A stretch of 64,000 nucleotides of DNA from Selenomonadaceae bacterium (GCA_024698045.1 JAILRS010000037.1:1-64000); one strand, 5' to 3'; positions 9,574 through 19,094 are shown, numbered from the stretch's first letter. A program made the numbers and translations. The notes: a model not told the origin generated them from the letters alone.

Positions 9574-10846
9574 CTTGAAAAAATTTTCGGTGATTGTCAT
9601 CGGCGTCGTGTTGAGCATTTTTATCGGTACGGGGCTGATGATTTTTGTTTACTCAATACCCAATGACAAGGCAATCAAAAATGTTCGGGAGGCTATACCC
9701 TTGTACGAACGCGAGGGCACTTATCCGTCATGGGGTCTTGCCGAACATACTAAGCTTGACAATTTCACGGACGCGATAATGTTGCTGGAGGTTGTACACC
9801 CTCAAAGCGGCTCCGTGATTGAATCTGCGTTATTAAATCCGCGATACGGTATGACACACGACGAGGAACCTGTAGAGGCGTTAAAAAGCGTCCTGCGCGG
9901 CGAAACGAGCACATTAACCGAGCTGAATTATCCGCGTTATTGGCACGGCTACTTATTGATTTTGAAACCAATGTTAACGGCAACATCTGTCAATCATGTG
10001 CGAATGTTAATGGCGTACGTTGATTTTATCCTGTTCGTCGTTGTACTGTTACTCTTCCGCAATGAATTGGGGACAAAATTTGCGGTAGCCTTCGCCGCCG
10101 CCGTCATGGTATTAAATTTGGTATCGTTGTCCATGTCGTTTCAATTCTCCTCGATTTTCGTCGTGACAATGATTGCGCTGATAATCATGCTGACAAAAAA
10201 CAATCTAATGTTTGACGGCGATTTGTATCCGTATTTTTTCGCGGCGATTGGGATAATCATAGCCTTCACCGATTTTTTGACTTACCCGATATTTTCCGTC
10301 GCCATGATGTTAACTGTTTGGTACGTACTCAATCGCCGAAAACTTTTGAGTGAAAAATTATCGGTTGTATTGAAATTCATGACGAGCTTGTTAATATCGT
10401 GGGGCATCGGCTACGTCGGGATGTGGTCGGGCAAATGGATTGCCGCGCAGATTTTGACGGGCGAAAATGTTTTGATGAATGCCGTCCATCAAGTTTCGGT
10501 CTATACGCAGGTCAGTAACGATTTGACACAAGTCGGTTGGCAAATTACTTCGTTCGGCGCGATTCAACGAAATATTGCCGTCGTCGGACATGGTACCATC
10601 AGAATTTTTATCTTTGCCGCGATTCTTACCTTTATTTTCATGCTGATAAAGAGACGCAGAGAAATTTTATTTACCGCGCGGAAAATTTTGCCGTACGTGT
10701 TTCCGGCCGCGCTCCCGTTTATCTGGTATGCCGTCGCCGCGGGGCATTCGAGCATCCACGCATTTTTTACATACAGGAGTTTAGCCGCAACAATTTTCGC
10801 GTTGAGTTGCCTTGCGATAGATTTATTTGCTCGGGAAGATTTTTAG
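9566..10846 (+). CDS. Multi-pass membrane protein of unknown function
   Basis: I do not recognise this family. The 426-residue protein starts with a membrane segment (about 7-30). A soluble loop of about 110 residues follows, containing PSWGLAEH, NPRYGMTHDEEP and NYPRYWHGY. At least seven more hydrophobic segments make up the C-terminal two thirds. That layout, a large extracytoplasmic loop then a helical bundle, recalls GT-C type glycosyltransferases and O-antigen-type membrane proteins, but no catalytic motif was identified. ATG 9566 lies 7 bp behind TTGGAG and overlaps the mqnA stop by 8 bp, so it is probably translationally coupled to mqnA. Whether it takes part in quinone metabolism is unknown. 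Confidence 0.7.
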   Translation: MFDLKKFSVIVIGVVLSIFIGTGLMIFVYSIPNDKAIKNVREAIPLYEREGTYPSWGLAEHTKLDNFTDAIMLLEVVHPQSGSVIESALLNPRYGMTHDEEPVEALKSVLRGETSTLTELNYPRYWHGYLLILKPMLTATSVNHVRMLMAYVDFILFVVVLLLFRNELGTKFAVAFAAAVMVLNLVSLSMSFQFSSIFVVTMIALIIMLTKNNLMFDGDLYPYFFAAIGIIIAFTDFLTYPIFSVAMMLTVWYVLNRRKLLSEKLSVVLKFMTSLLISWGIGYVGMWSGKWIAAQILTGENVLMNAVHQVSVYTQVSNDLTQVGWQITSFGAIQRNIAVVGHGTIRIFIFAAILTFIFMLIKRRREILFTARKILPYVFPAALPFIWYAVAAGHSSIHAFFTYRSLAATIFALSCLAIDLFAREDF

Positions 10847-10858
10847 CCGATAACTTTA

Positions 10859-10898
10859 CAAAAAAATCGCCGCCCGTTTTGGACGACGACTTTTTTTA
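10859..10898 (-). terminator. Terminator between convergent genes
   Basis: Stem 10867-10875 with 10881-10889. Read on the minus strand it is a nine-pair stem (two G-U) followed by TTTTTTT and serves yjiH. The plus strand also has a T run (10891-10897), so it may act in both directions. Confidence 0.7.
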
Positions 10899-10911
10899 TT
10901 GCCGATTAAAT

Positions 10912-12279
10912 TTACGCGGTGAAGAACATATGAGCGACGGGAGCCGCAATCAACAAGCTGATAATCGTACGCTCAAGGAAGAGTATAAACAGTTCGGGGA
11001 GATTGACGGGAATTTTTGAACCGAGTATAAGTCCGCCGACTTCCGAAAGATAAATCAATTGAGTAACCGAAATGACTGCCACGATAAATTTTGCCATCGG
11101 ACTTGAAATAGTTCCTGCCGCCAATACAGAGGGCGTGAACATATCGGTAAAGCCGACAATCATTGTCTTTGAAACCTCAACGGCTTGGGGCACGTCGAGC
11201 AATTGCAACAGCGGTAAGAACGGCAATCCGAGTGTATCGAAAATCGTCGTGTGATTCGCTAAGACAAGTGCCAATGTACCTATGCACATGACGACGGGTA
11301 GGACGCCGAACCACATACCCGCGGCATTTTTAAAACTGCCCTCGAGGAATTGGGAAATACCGCCGTGTTCGGCGACACGTTGACGCGCCAAGGCAAGACC
11401 GTATTGCAGTGAATTACTGTAGCCTTCGGGTAATGTTTCGCCCATTGCTTTGCCCTCGACAAGATATTCGTCTTTCTTCAAACTGAGCGGCGGAATCCTA
11501 GGCAGGATTAACGCGCAGACAACTCCGATTGCGCAGATTAACAGATAGTACAGCCCGAAGTATTCCATCAAATCAACCTGCGCAAGGACAACGATACTGA
11601 AGGTAATGGAGACGGCTGAAAATGTTGTGGAGATAATAGCCGCCTCACGTTTGGAATAGTAACCGCTTTCGTATTGATTGGCGGTGAGCATGACACCGAG
11701 TGTGCCGTCGCCGATCCACGAAGTTATACAGTCGACTGCCGCACGACCGGGGATTGTGAACAGCGGACGCATTATCTTCGTGAGCAACGCGCCGATAAAT
11801 TCAAGCAGACCGAAATCCAACAGCAACGGTAAAAGTAAACCTGCCAACAAAAAAATTACGACCAAGACGCTAAGCAAATCATTCAGCACGAAGCCGCCGT
11901 TATCGCCCGAAGTTATCAGGCTTATAATACCGTCACCGCCTTCGCCCACACCTAAAAACGTCAGCCAAATAAAAATTGCGCCCAAAATTCTGATGACGAC
12001 CCAAATCGCGGTTGTAGAAAATGTATTCGCTACAATCGGGTATGTCGCGATAAAATTCGGCTTACTCAAAAAAACCAGACCGAGAACGGCGGACGCTGTA
12101 ACGATAGCCACGCAAAGAGCCGGTAAAAATTCCCCGATTGCTCCGCTAATCATATCGGCAATTATTTTAACAACAATCGTCCAACTGCCGTCGTATTGCA
12201 CGGGAATCATAAATAATACTATCCCGATTATTGACGGAATCAAAAAGCCCGCCAAAGATCCTTGAGGTTTGTTTTCCAT
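10912..12279 (-). CDS. YjiH-family nucleoside-recognition (Gate) membrane protein
   Basis: The 455-residue polytopic protein matches the YjiH group. It starts GSLAGFLIPSIIGIVLFMIPV, carries the Gate/nucleoside-recognition domain (GRAAVDCITSWIGDGTLGVM and the YYSKREAAIISTTFSAVS segment), and ends with LSEVGGLILGSKIPVN. The family's transport substrate is not established; Gate-domain proteins are related to nucleoside transporters and spore maturation proteins. A strong ribosome site (AGGAG) precedes the ATG, and a promoter lies inside the 3' end of rqcH. It runs convergent to the membrane protein gene at 9566. Confidence 0.85.
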   Translation of the reverse strand: MENKPQGSLAGFLIPSIIGIVLFMIPVQYDGSWTIVVKIIADMISGAIGEFLPALCVAIVTASAVLGLVFLSKPNFIATYPIVANTFSTTAIWVVIRILGAIFIWLTFLGVGEGGDGIISLITSGDNGGFVLNDLLSVLVVIFLLAGLLLPLLLDFGLLEFIGALLTKIMRPLFTIPGRAAVDCITSWIGDGTLGVMLTANQYESGYYSKREAAIISTTFSAVSITFSIVVLAQVDLMEYFGLYYLLICAIGVVCALILPRIPPLSLKKDEYLVEGKAMGETLPEGYSNSLQYGLALARQRVAEHGGISQFLEGSFKNAAGMWFGVLPVVMCIGTLALVLANHTTIFDTLGLPFLPLLQLLDVPQAVEVSKTMIVGFTDMFTPSVLAAGTISSPMAKFIVAVISVTQLIYLSEVGGLILGSKIPVNLPELFILFLERTIISLLIAAPVAHMFFTA

Positions 12280-12337
12280 TTCAATCTCCTTTACCTAAAA
12301 ATTTTTAGAGAGAAACTTCCGAAACAAAGTAGGAATC

Positions 12338-12365
12338 ATTATAACACTAATCATACTGTTTTCAA
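12338..12365 (-). promoter_or_regulatory. Promoter of the yjiH-like gene
   Basis: On the minus strand, TTGAAA (12360-12365), a 16-bp spacer, then TATAAT (12338-12343). The -35 box overlaps the last codons of rqcH, so the gene can be expressed independently of it. Confidence 0.7.
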
Positions 12366-14084
12366 TAAAATTTTGTCTAAAGCCTCGTCGGGCGTGACGT
12401 AAATGGTGCGCTGATTGGTGAACACGACAAAGCCCGGTTTAGCTCCCGAAGGTTTTTTGATGTACTTACACTGAACATAATCGACGGGCACTTTGGAAGA
12501 ATTTTGCGCTTTGGAGAAATGTGCGGCGATTTGGGCGGCGAATTGCAAAGTTTCATCGCTCACTTCGTTTGAGCGGACAATTACATGCGAGCCCGTGATA
12601 TTTTTCGTATGCAACCAAAGATTATCGGGCGCGGCGATTTTGAAAGTCAATCTGTCATTCTGCGCATTATTTTTACCGACTAAAATTTCGGTACCGTCGG
12701 GCGCGGTAAATTTCAACGGTTCCGGCTTTTTACTCGGCGCGGTTTTCTTCCTACCTTCCTTCAGATATCCGCCGCCGATTAATTCCGTGCGAATCTCGTC
12801 GATGTCGACCAAAGTTGTAGAGGCCGTCAACGCGTGTGCAATCGTTTCCAGATAATTGATTTCTTCACGACAAAGTTCAATCTGTTCGGAAATAAATTTC
12901 GTCGAGCGTTTGAGTTTGTCGTATTTTTTGTAACAGTTTTGAACATTGGCGGCTATCGTCAATTTTCTGTCGAGCGGTATGATAATTTCTTCGCCCGTCT
13001 CACTGTAAATATTCGGCACAGAAATTTTTTCATCCGCATGATCTTTGAATTGATATCGGTATGTCGAAAGATTATCGGCGCGGATTCTCCAATCGTCGGC
13101 ATTTTCCGCGGCGTTTAATTCTTCCGTCAACACGGCGATTTTATTTGTCGCGCGACGCAGAGAATTATTAACCAACTTCGTAAAAATTTCTTTATCGGGC
13201 GGCACATAACTTCCTGCAATTTCGTCAGCCGTCTCCAACAGTTCCGACAGTGTATCGAAAGTTTTTACATTACCGCGCAGATAATTCAACGGTACGGCGG
13301 ATATCGCGATAACTTTGCCGTTCTCCTCAATCATATAGGGCGTAGGATTTTCGGCGGCGGTACGAATTTCAATCAAGGCACTGCGCAGACTTTCAAAATC
13401 TTTTTCGTCGAGCGCGGAAATTTTTATATCGACGGGCAAACCTGCCAAATAAATTGTTTCGCGAGTACTGTTGGGGCTGAATCCCTGACAGACATTCATT
13501 ATCGCCTTATCGAGCCGCAAAGTTTCATCGGCTTTGATTCGCGTCAAAATTTCGTCGATATCCGTTACGAAGATATCAAATTTATTCTGCGCAGGCGGTA
13601 ACTCGTAACTTTGATTCGGTAAAACCGTACGGACGCGGCTTGAATTTGTTCCGACCTTTTTCAACGCGTCGACTATCTGCCCGTCGTCAATCAGAATCAA
13701 ATTACTGTACTTGCCTATCAATTCCGCCGCTAATGTCAACGTTTGAATTTTGCCGCCGATTCCGATTGTGTCGACGTCGATAAAAATTATTCTGTCTAAT
13801 TCGTGTTGACGTATTGCCGCAATTCTTCCGCTCTCCAAATTTTTACGCAATACCATGCAAAATGTCGGCGGCTCGGGCAAATTTTCGGGCGTATTCTTCA
13901 GCAGATGCAACGAAGGATTTTGCGGCGCAATCGACAATCTCAGTAAAAATGTTTGTCCCGGTTGCCTTATCGTCATTGTCAAATTTGCGCGATTCTGTTG
14001 CGTTATTTTGTCTATTCTTCCGCCCGTCAATGTTCTTTCAAGTTCTGCGGTCAACGGGCGCATGGAAAATCCGTCTAAGTTCAA
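12351..14084 (-). CDS. rqcH: RqcH / NFACT-family ribosome quality control factor (FbpA-like)
   Basis: Bacterial homologue of Rqc2. In the RQC pathway it binds obstructed 50S subunits and directs alanine tailing of stalled chains; older annotation calls it fibronectin-binding protein. The 577 residues show NFACT-N (MNLDGFSMRPLTAELERTLTGGRIDKITQ), a coiled-coil middle (about 290-440) and NFACT-R at the C-terminus (DNLWLHTKNITGSHVIVRS). The start is a TTG preceded by GGAG. It follows the FtsZ-like gene on the same strand, with a hairpin between them. MutS2 and RqcP, often discussed with RqcH, are not in the window. Confidence 0.92.
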   Translation of the reverse strand: MNLDGFSMRPLTAELERTLTGGRIDKITQQNRANLTMTIRQPGQTFLLRLSIAPQNPSLHLLKNTPENLPEPPTFCMVLRKNLESGRIAAIRQHELDRIIFIDVDTIGIGGKIQTLTLAAELIGKYSNLILIDDGQIVDALKKVGTNSSRVRTVLPNQSYELPPAQNKFDIFVTDIDEILTRIKADETLRLDKAIMNVCQGFSPNSTRETIYLAGLPVDIKISALDEKDFESLRSALIEIRTAAENPTPYMIEENGKVIAISAVPLNYLRGNVKTFDTLSELLETADEIAGSYVPPDKEIFTKLVNNSLRRATNKIAVLTEELNAAENADDWRIRADNLSTYRYQFKDHADEKISVPNIYSETGEEIIIPLDRKLTIAANVQNCYKKYDKLKRSTKFISEQIELCREEINYLETIAHALTASTTLVDIDEIRTELIGGGYLKEGRKKTAPSKKPEPLKFTAPDGTEILVGKNNAQNDRLTFKIAAPDNLWLHTKNITGSHVIVRSNEVSDETLQFAAQIAAHFSKAQNSSKVPVDYVQCKYIKKPSGAKPGFVVFTNQRTIYVTPDEALDKILLKTV

Positions 14085-14110
14085 AAAATATCACTCCAAT
14101 CTAATTAACA

Positions 14111-14136
14111 GAGACCGCCCACCTTCGGACGGTCTC
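14111..14136 (-). terminator. Hairpin between the FtsZ-like gene and rqcH
   Basis: Ten-base-pair stem GAGACCG-type (14111-14120 with 14127-14136) and a six-base loop. The bases after it on the minus strand are T-rich but not a clean T run, so it may only attenuate read-through into rqcH. Confidence 0.55.
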
Positions 14137-14145
14137 CCGAAATAT

Positions 14146-15261
14146 TCAATCTTTCTTTTGCCTGTCAACAAACTTCGGCATCTCGAAAATACTTTTGCCA
14201 ATCTCCTGCGGCGGTGTCTTCGGCATATTCAAATGAAATCCGTTCGATACTGTTTCCGTTTCCTTTGGTTTTTCCTGTTCGGTTTTATCCGTGAGCCCGT
14301 TGACAAAATCCGTTGCGATTATCGTCACTCTGATTTTACCGTTCATACTTTTATCGAGTACCGTACCGAAAATAATGTTAACGTCATCAGCTGTATTTTT
14401 GTATATATAATCAGCAGCCTCGTTGACGTCGTAAATCGATAAATTTTCGTCGCCCGTGACGTTTAAAATTATTCCGCGCGATCCTTTCAGCGATTTATCG
14501 GTCAGCGGACTTTTCAGCGCGTTTTGCAATGCCTCGAGCGGATTTTTATCGCTGTAACCTATTCCTATTATTGCATCGCTCGATTCGCCTTGTCGCAGTA
14601 CCGTTGTTATATCGGCGAAGTCTACATTTATCACACCCGTCGTCAAAATCAATTCCGTCACGCAATTTATCGCACGAAGTAAAATCATATCGGCGGCGGT
14701 GAACGCGTCCATCATTGACACTATTTTATTTTCGGGCAACTTTATCAAGTTATCGTTTTTAATCACGATTAACGCGTCTGTGTACGATTGCATTTTCAAA
14801 ATGCCTTCTTCGGCAATGCGCAGTTTTTGACGCCCTTCAAAGTTAAACGGGAGTGTGACGACTCCGACAGTCAATATCCCCAATTCATTTGCGATTTGCG
14901 CCACAATCGGAGCGATTGCCGTACCGGTGCCGCCGCCCATGCCTGCCGTTACGAATACTATATCAGAGCCTTGTACCTGCTTTTTTATCTGCCCGATATC
15001 GCGCTTGACTGCATTTTCGCCCAAGGTGACATTTCCGCCCGTGCCGCGTCCCTTCAGGGTACTTTTGCCTACCTGCATTATTTTTACCTTAGCGGAATCC
15101 AAACGTTTCAGCGCATGCATATCCGTATTAATCGCAATCAGTTCTATCGGTTCGCTATTGTTTTCGCTTATCCGTTTCAATACACTGTTACCGCCGTCGC
15201 CCACGCCGAATATCTTTATCGTGACAACTGCTTCCTTTATCGCGGATTCGTTAGCCTCCAT
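14146..15261 (-). CDS. Divergent FtsZ-family (tubulin-like) GTPase
   Basis: The 371-residue protein aligns along FtsZ: IKIFGVGDGGNSVLKRI, ELIAINTDMHAL, VTAGMGGGTGTAIAPIVA (tubulin signature), VGVVTLPFNFEGRQK, the T7-loop NVDFADI with both catalytic Asp, IGIG, and IIFGTVLDKSMNGKIRVTIIATDF. The C-terminal SIFEMPKFVDRQKK resembles the FtsA/SepF-binding tail. Differences from standard FtsZ are GVGDGG for GVGGGG and the loop KGRGTGGNVTLGEN for GLGAGANP. Its neighbours are rqcH and a nicotinamidase rather than the dcw cluster, so it is probably a second copy. The sole ftsZ cannot be excluded without the whole genome. Expected activity: GTP-dependent polymerisation. Confidence 0.78.
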   Translation of the reverse strand: MEANESAIKEAVVTIKIFGVGDGGNSVLKRISENNSEPIELIAINTDMHALKRLDSAKVKIMQVGKSTLKGRGTGGNVTLGENAVKRDIGQIKKQVQGSDIVFVTAGMGGGTGTAIAPIVAQIANELGILTVGVVTLPFNFEGRQKLRIAEEGILKMQSYTDALIVIKNDNLIKLPENKIVSMMDAFTAADMILLRAINCVTELILTTGVINVDFADITTVLRQGESSDAIIGIGYSDKNPLEALQNALKSPLTDKSLKGSRGIILNVTGDENLSIYDVNEAADYIYKNTADDVNIIFGTVLDKSMNGKIRVTIIATDFVNGLTDKTEQEKPKETETVSNGFHLNMPKTPPQEIGKSIFEMPKFVDRQKKD

Positions 15262-15353
15262 ATATTTCGTTCCCTTCGGTCAAAATTTCTTTCAACTTTC
15301 GACGACAAATATATTTTTCCTTCATTAAATATTCACGAAAGCCGCGCGACAAT

Positions 15354-15881
15354 TTATTCACGGTTTAATATTTCGCATTGACAGCATGCCATGACATCCA
15401 AAGCCTTGCGATGATTTTCCGGCGTACTTCCTGCGCAACATGATGCGTCTACACAAATTTTCTGTTCGGGATAAAATGCCTTGACCAAAAGAGCATTCGA
15501 CACAACGCAAATATCGGTACATACGCCGACAAATTCCACGACGTCATAAGCTTTCAACAGTGTCGGCAATCTTGTAGATCCGAAAGATTTTTTTTCGACT
15601 ACTGCCTTTGCTTGTGCCGCGTATTTTTGCAATTCGGGAACTATTTCCCAACCGTCGGATTTTTTTATGCAGTGAGTCACGGGCAAATTTTTTCCTTCCT
15701 GCGTCTCCAAATAATTTTCTTTGTGCGTGTCCATCGTGAAAATTATATCCGTCGACTCTGCCGCCGATTCACTGTCGAGTTTCTTCACAAGACGCGGTAA
15801 AATTTCCTGTGCCTCCTTCGTACCCAATGAACCTGTTACGAAATCTTTTTGCATATCCACGACTATTAATGCCTTCGTCAT
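15354..15881 (-). CDS. pncA: Nicotinamidase-like cysteine hydrolase
   Basis: Isochorismatase-fold hydrolase of 175 residues. The proposed reaction is nicotinamide to nicotinate for NAD salvage. The catalytic triad is visible: Asp in VVDMQKDF, Lys in EKKSFGS, and Cys in VCTDICV. DTH and the later THC supply the metal ligands (Asp, His, His) that set nicotinamidases apart from other members. ATG 15881 has GGAGG just upstream; the TTG at 15896 overlaps that site. It sits between crcB and the FtsZ-like gene on the same strand, 21 bp behind crcB, so a crcB-pncA transcript is likely. Confidence 0.82.
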   Translation of the reverse strand: MTKALIVVDMQKDFVTGSLGTKEAQEILPRLVKKLDSESAAESTDIIFTMDTHKENYLETQEGKNLPVTHCIKKSDGWEIVPELQKYAAQAKAVVEKKSFGSTRLPTLLKAYDVVEFVGVCTDICVVSNALLVKAFYPEQKICVDASCCAGSTPENHRKALDVMACCQCEILNRE

Positions 15882-15902
15882 TTTCAAACCCTCCAAAATA
15901 TT

Positions 15903-16280
15903 TTAACCTGCGATTTTCATTCCGATTGCGCATGCCGCCAAACCTGCAGTCACACTGACGATTATATTCGCCGCTGCCGCAAAAATTTGTCCGCCTTGAA
16001 TCAGCGCGAATGTTTCGGCGGAAAATGATGAGAAAGTCGTAAAGCCGCCCAAAAATCCCACGGCGACAAATAACCGTACGGATTCCGCGCCGACTTGCGC
16101 ACGACTTGCCAAAATTCCCACAACCAATCCCATTAGTAAACTGCCGATTAAATTTGCGGTCATTGTACCTATCGGGAAGTTGCCCAATTTGCCAGACAGA
16201 GCGGTTGTCACGAGAAAACGACAGACCGCACCCAATCCGCCGCCAACGAATACCAATAATATTTTAGTCAAACGAATCAC
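15903..16280 (-). CDS. crcB: Fluoride channel CrcB/FluC
   Basis: Small four-helix fluoride exporter that works as an antiparallel dimer. The 125-residue sequence has the family signatures GGGLGAVCRFL, GTMTANLIGSLLMG and FLGGFTTFSSFSAET; the last carries the pore Phe and Ser residues. The start is either GTG 16280 or TTG 16271; the AAGGTG motif fits TTG 16271 better. No second crcB copy is adjacent, so this is probably the homodimeric form. No crcB fluoride riboswitch was recognised in the short divergent leader. Confidence 0.93.
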   Translation of the reverse strand: MIRLTKILLVFVGGGLGAVCRFLVTTALSGKLGNFPIGTMTANLIGSLLMGLVVGILASRAQVGAESVRLFVAVGFLGGFTTFSSFSAETFALIQGGQIFAAAANIIVSVTAGLAACAIGMKIAG

Positions 16281-16367
16281 CTTAACTTTATCCCTTAGTG
16301 GGGCTTGTTGAAAAAATTTTCGCGCTGTATAATTCGGCGGTAAAAATTTATGCGAGGTGTTTTATTC

Positions 16368-16610
16368 ATGTGCAAAGAATGCGGTTGCGGTGATATCGGC
16401 ACAAATACTCGCCTGCAATTCACCGCTAAAGGTTATACGCCCGAAAGTGCGGCGGCAGTAGAAAAAAGTTTATTGGGGCTCGCCGGTGTCCTCTACGTTC
16501 ACATTCACGCCCACGACGGCGAAACCACCATCGACTATAATCCTGCCAAAACCAAACTTAAAGAAATTTTGAGCGTATTCGACAACAATAAAGTCGAAGC
16601 CGATATTTAA
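16368..16610 (+). CDS. Small HMA-like protein with Cys-rich N-terminus
   Basis: 80 residues. It begins MCKECGCGD, a CxxCGC cluster like that at the N-terminus of HypB and of metal-handling proteins. The remainder (about 15-78) has the length and beta-alpha-beta pattern of a ferredoxin-like heavy-metal-associated domain (AVEKSLLGLAGVLYVHIHAHDGETTIDYNP, given here only as a short segment from residue 36: GLAGVLYVHIHAHDG), but lacks the usual internal MxCxxC. A metal-chaperone role is inferred, not shown. ATG 16368 follows GAGGTG by 8 bp. Its stop codon overlaps the stop of the convergent MBL hydrolase gene. Confidence 0.6.
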   Translation: MCKECGCGDIGTNTRLQFTAKGYTPESAAAVEKSLLGLAGVLYVHIHAHDGETTIDYNPAKTKLKEILSVFDNNKVEADI

Positions 16611-17239
16611 TACCACGGGCGCGATTTTTCGGCGGCTACAGTCGTCGGGGAACCGTGTCCGCATAATAATACCGTATCGTCGGGCAGTGCGAAAATTGTC
16701 TCCTTGATTGATTTAATCAATGACATTTCATTGCCGCCCGGTAAATCCGTTCGTCCGTAGCTTCCGAAAAAAATCGTGTCGCCTACGAATGCAACGGATT
16801 TTTTTTTGCAGTAATAGATGACACCGTCTGCGGTATGTCCTGGCGTCGGAAGAATTTTAACCGAAAAATTCGGATTAACGTCGAGATTGATTTCGCTGTC
16901 GTCGTCAAGATAATTCACGTCGCGCAAAATAATTTCGTCGTCGTAAAAGGCGGAACAATTCATTTGGGGATTTTCTGCGTATGCTCTGCCGTATTTGCCC
17001 ATGATTACGGGAATTTTCAGAGCGGAAGCAATTTCGTTGACCGCGCCTATGTGATCGAAATGTCCGTGCGTGATTAAAATCTTTTCGATTGTCAAATCAC
17101 GTTCGGCGATAATTTTCATCAATAAATCCGCTTGCGCACCGGGGTCGATTAAAAATCCGTGTCGCGTGTCATCATCTACGAAAAAGTAACTGTTTTCCTC
17201 CAATACGTTCATGACATTTACTTCAACCGTAAGAATCAC
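16607..17239 (-). CDS. MBL-fold metallo-hydrolase (glyoxalase II-like)
   Basis: 210-residue zinc hydrolase with the metal-binding THGHFDHIG motif near residue 57. Further ligands are the His of PTPGHTADG, the Asp of FVGDTIFFGSYGRTDLPGG and the His of LLCGHGSPTT. The FGSYGRTDLPGG stretch is typical of the glyoxalase-II-like YcbL/YqgX group; the natural substrate is not determined. The GTG start lies behind GGGAGGTG. The 3' end overlaps the plus-strand small gene by 4 bp. Confidence 0.85.
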   Translation of the reverse strand: MILTVEVNVMNVLEENSYFFVDDDTRHGFLIDPGAQADLLMKIIAERDLTIEKILITHGHFDHIGAVNEIASALKIPVIMGKYGRAYAENPQMNCSAFYDDEIILRDVNYLDDDSEINLDVNPNFSVKILPTPGHTADGVIYYCKKKSVAFVGDTIFFGSYGRTDLPGGNEMSLIKSIKETIFALPDDTVLLCGHGSPTTVAAEKSRPWY

Positions 17240-17382
17240 TTTATTACACCTCCCAAACTTACTGTCGGCGGAAAAATTTTAGCATTAATGTTAAGCCGTG
17301 GCAACAGCAACATATATTCAACAGTCAATCAAAATTTATCACAAAGTCATAAAAATTTTTATCGTGTATACAAAATCTGTGC

Positions 17383-17388
17383 TATAAT
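17383..17388 (+). promoter_or_regulatory. Extended -10 promoter of the first chemoreceptor gene
   Basis: TATAAT preceded by TGTGC, an extended -10 element. TGTGCTATAAT also precedes the second chemoreceptor gene and the DUF2156 gene. The -35 region is weak. Confidence 0.6.
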
Positions 17389-17420
17389 GTTTAAAAAATT
17401 TTTAGGGAGGAATCGCCGCC

Positions 17421-19094
17421 ATGGGTTTAAAATCCAAATCTATTCTCGCCGTCAATTCGGCTATTATCTTCGTATGTATCTTGACCGGCATTATCGGTTA
17501 CATGCGCACCGAAGCGGGATTGGGTAGGGCAATGGAAATGAAATCCGTTTCCGAAGCAAGAACGTTATCAGAAATTCTCAACAACCGTTATCAAGGCGAA
17601 TGGACTTTAGAAAACGGAATACTTTGCAAGGGCACTCAGAAAATCGAGGGCATGACCGCAACAGAACTTGTTCAATATCTCGGGCGCGTTTGCGAATCGA
17701 ATGTAACGATTTTCAACGGCACGACGGTTATCGCTACCACGCTGAAGGGCGGAAACTCCCAAGCCGCGACATTTGTCGTTCAAAACGTTTTAACCAATGG
17801 GAAAATCCTTTCGGAGAAAGAAGAAATTTTGAACGAAGACTATTATGTCGCCTATAATCCGTTGAAAGATTCTTCGGGCAAAACAGTCGGCATGGTTGCC
17901 GTCGCTACGGATTTGCATAACATGGATGATATTTTACGCAGCATGATTATTTCTACCGTCGTCGTGACTATCCTCGTCATTATCGTCTGCGTACTCGTCT
18001 TCAATTCCTACATAGATGATTTGATAAATAAACTCTACGAAGTAATAACCACGACGAAGAGCATAACCAGCGGCGATTTGCGTATTGCCGATATGATGAA
18101 TCAAACCGAGGACGAAATCGGAGTGTTGGCGGATAGCGTAAACGAAATGAAAAACCGATTGAAGATGCTGATAAGAAAAGTTTCCGAATCCTCCGAACGT
18201 GTTTCCGATTCGTGCAAAGAATTAAATGCCAATACTCAACAGACAAGATATTCGATTAACATGGTCAACGATACGATGAAAACATTCACTACGGGCGCAA
18301 AGGAACAAGAAAGTACAGTCGACAGATTGGAAGACAGTATCAAGAATATGAACGAAAAACTTGACGGACTTCGTAACAACGCCGGTGAAATGGAAGCGGT
18401 TTCGCAAGAGTGTTTCAATAATGTCACAGTAGGTAAGACGAAAGTAGACGCGGCAATCGAAATGATGGAAAGTATCGCCAAACAAGTTAACGCCTCCGCG
18501 CAATTGGTCGGGCAACTCGGTAAACGTTCGGGCGAAATCGGGCAGATTGTCGAGACGATAAGCACAATAGCCGAACAGACAAACTTATTGGCACTCAACG
18601 CGGCAATCGAGGCGGCACGTGCGGGCGAACACGGTAAAGGTTTCGCGGTCGTCGCCGAAGAAGTTCGTAAACTTGCGGCAGGTTCAAGCGACGCAGCCGA
18701 TAATATCGCGGCATTAATCACTTCAATTCAAAAGGATACTGTTTCCGCCGTCGAATCAATCGAAAAGAGTACGGATAATGTGAAGATAGGACGCGAATCG
18801 GTTTTGCAATCGGGTGAGGCATTCACGGGCATTGAGGGCGAAGTAGAAAAATTAAACGTGAATATCAATGCAAGTTTGGAACACATAAAGAAAGTTGCGG
18901 ACAGTTGCGACGAGATAATGGGAGCCGCCGAACACGTACGCGAAATTTCCAATAAGTCGGCGGAAAATGTCAAGCAAGTCAACGCCTCAACGCAAGAGCA
19001 AGCGGATAATGTGCATGCGGTTTCCGAGGCAAGCAGTAACCTTGCGGATTTGGCGGACGATTTACAGGGCGAAGTATCTAAGTTTAAATTCTGA
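17421..19094 (+). CDS. Methyl-accepting chemotaxis protein (Cache sensor)
   Basis: 557-residue chemoreceptor. The first membrane helix lies near residues 9-28, then an extracytoplasmic single-Cache-like sensor (about 30-170). The second helix (about 173-195) leads into a HAMP domain ([18 protein letters not shown]) and a long cytoplasmic coiled coil. The hairpin tip reads [35 protein letters not shown]. It should signal through CheA/CheW; its ligand is unknown. ATG 17421 is behind GGGAGG. It is about 75% alike in its signalling half to the next gene, and the two leaders are similar as well, so the pair arose by tandem duplication. No other che genes are in the window. Confidence 0.92.
   Translation: MGLKSKSILAVNSAIIFVCILTGIIGYMRTEAGLGRAMEMKSVSEARTLSEILNNRYQGEWTLENGILCKGTQKIEGMTATELVQYLGRVCESNVTIFNGTTVIATTLKGGNSQAATFVVQNVLTNGKILSEKEEILNEDYYVAYNPLKDSSGKTVGMVAVATDLHNMDDILRSMIISTVVVTILVIIVCVLVFNSYIDDLINKLYEVITTTKSITSGDLRIADMMNQTEDEIGVLADSVNEMKNRLKMLIRKVSESSERVSDSCKELNANTQQTRYSINMVNDTMKTFTTGAKEQESTVDRLEDSIKNMNEKLDGLRNNAGEMEAVSQECFNNVTVGKTKVDAAIEMMESIAKQVNASAQLVGQLGKRSGEIGQIVETISTIAEQTNLLALNAAIEAARAGEHGKGFAVVAEEVRKLAAGSSDAADNIAALITSIQKDTVSAVESIEKSTDNVKIGRESVLQSGEAFTGIEGEVEKLNVNINASLEHIKKVADSCDEIMGAAEHVREISNKSAENVKQVNASTQEQADNVHAVSEASSNLADLADDLQGEVSKFKF

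Noticed and set aside
16281..16367. Fluoride riboswitch upstream of crcB
   Set aside because: Too short and without the conserved pseudoknot strings of the crcB motif.
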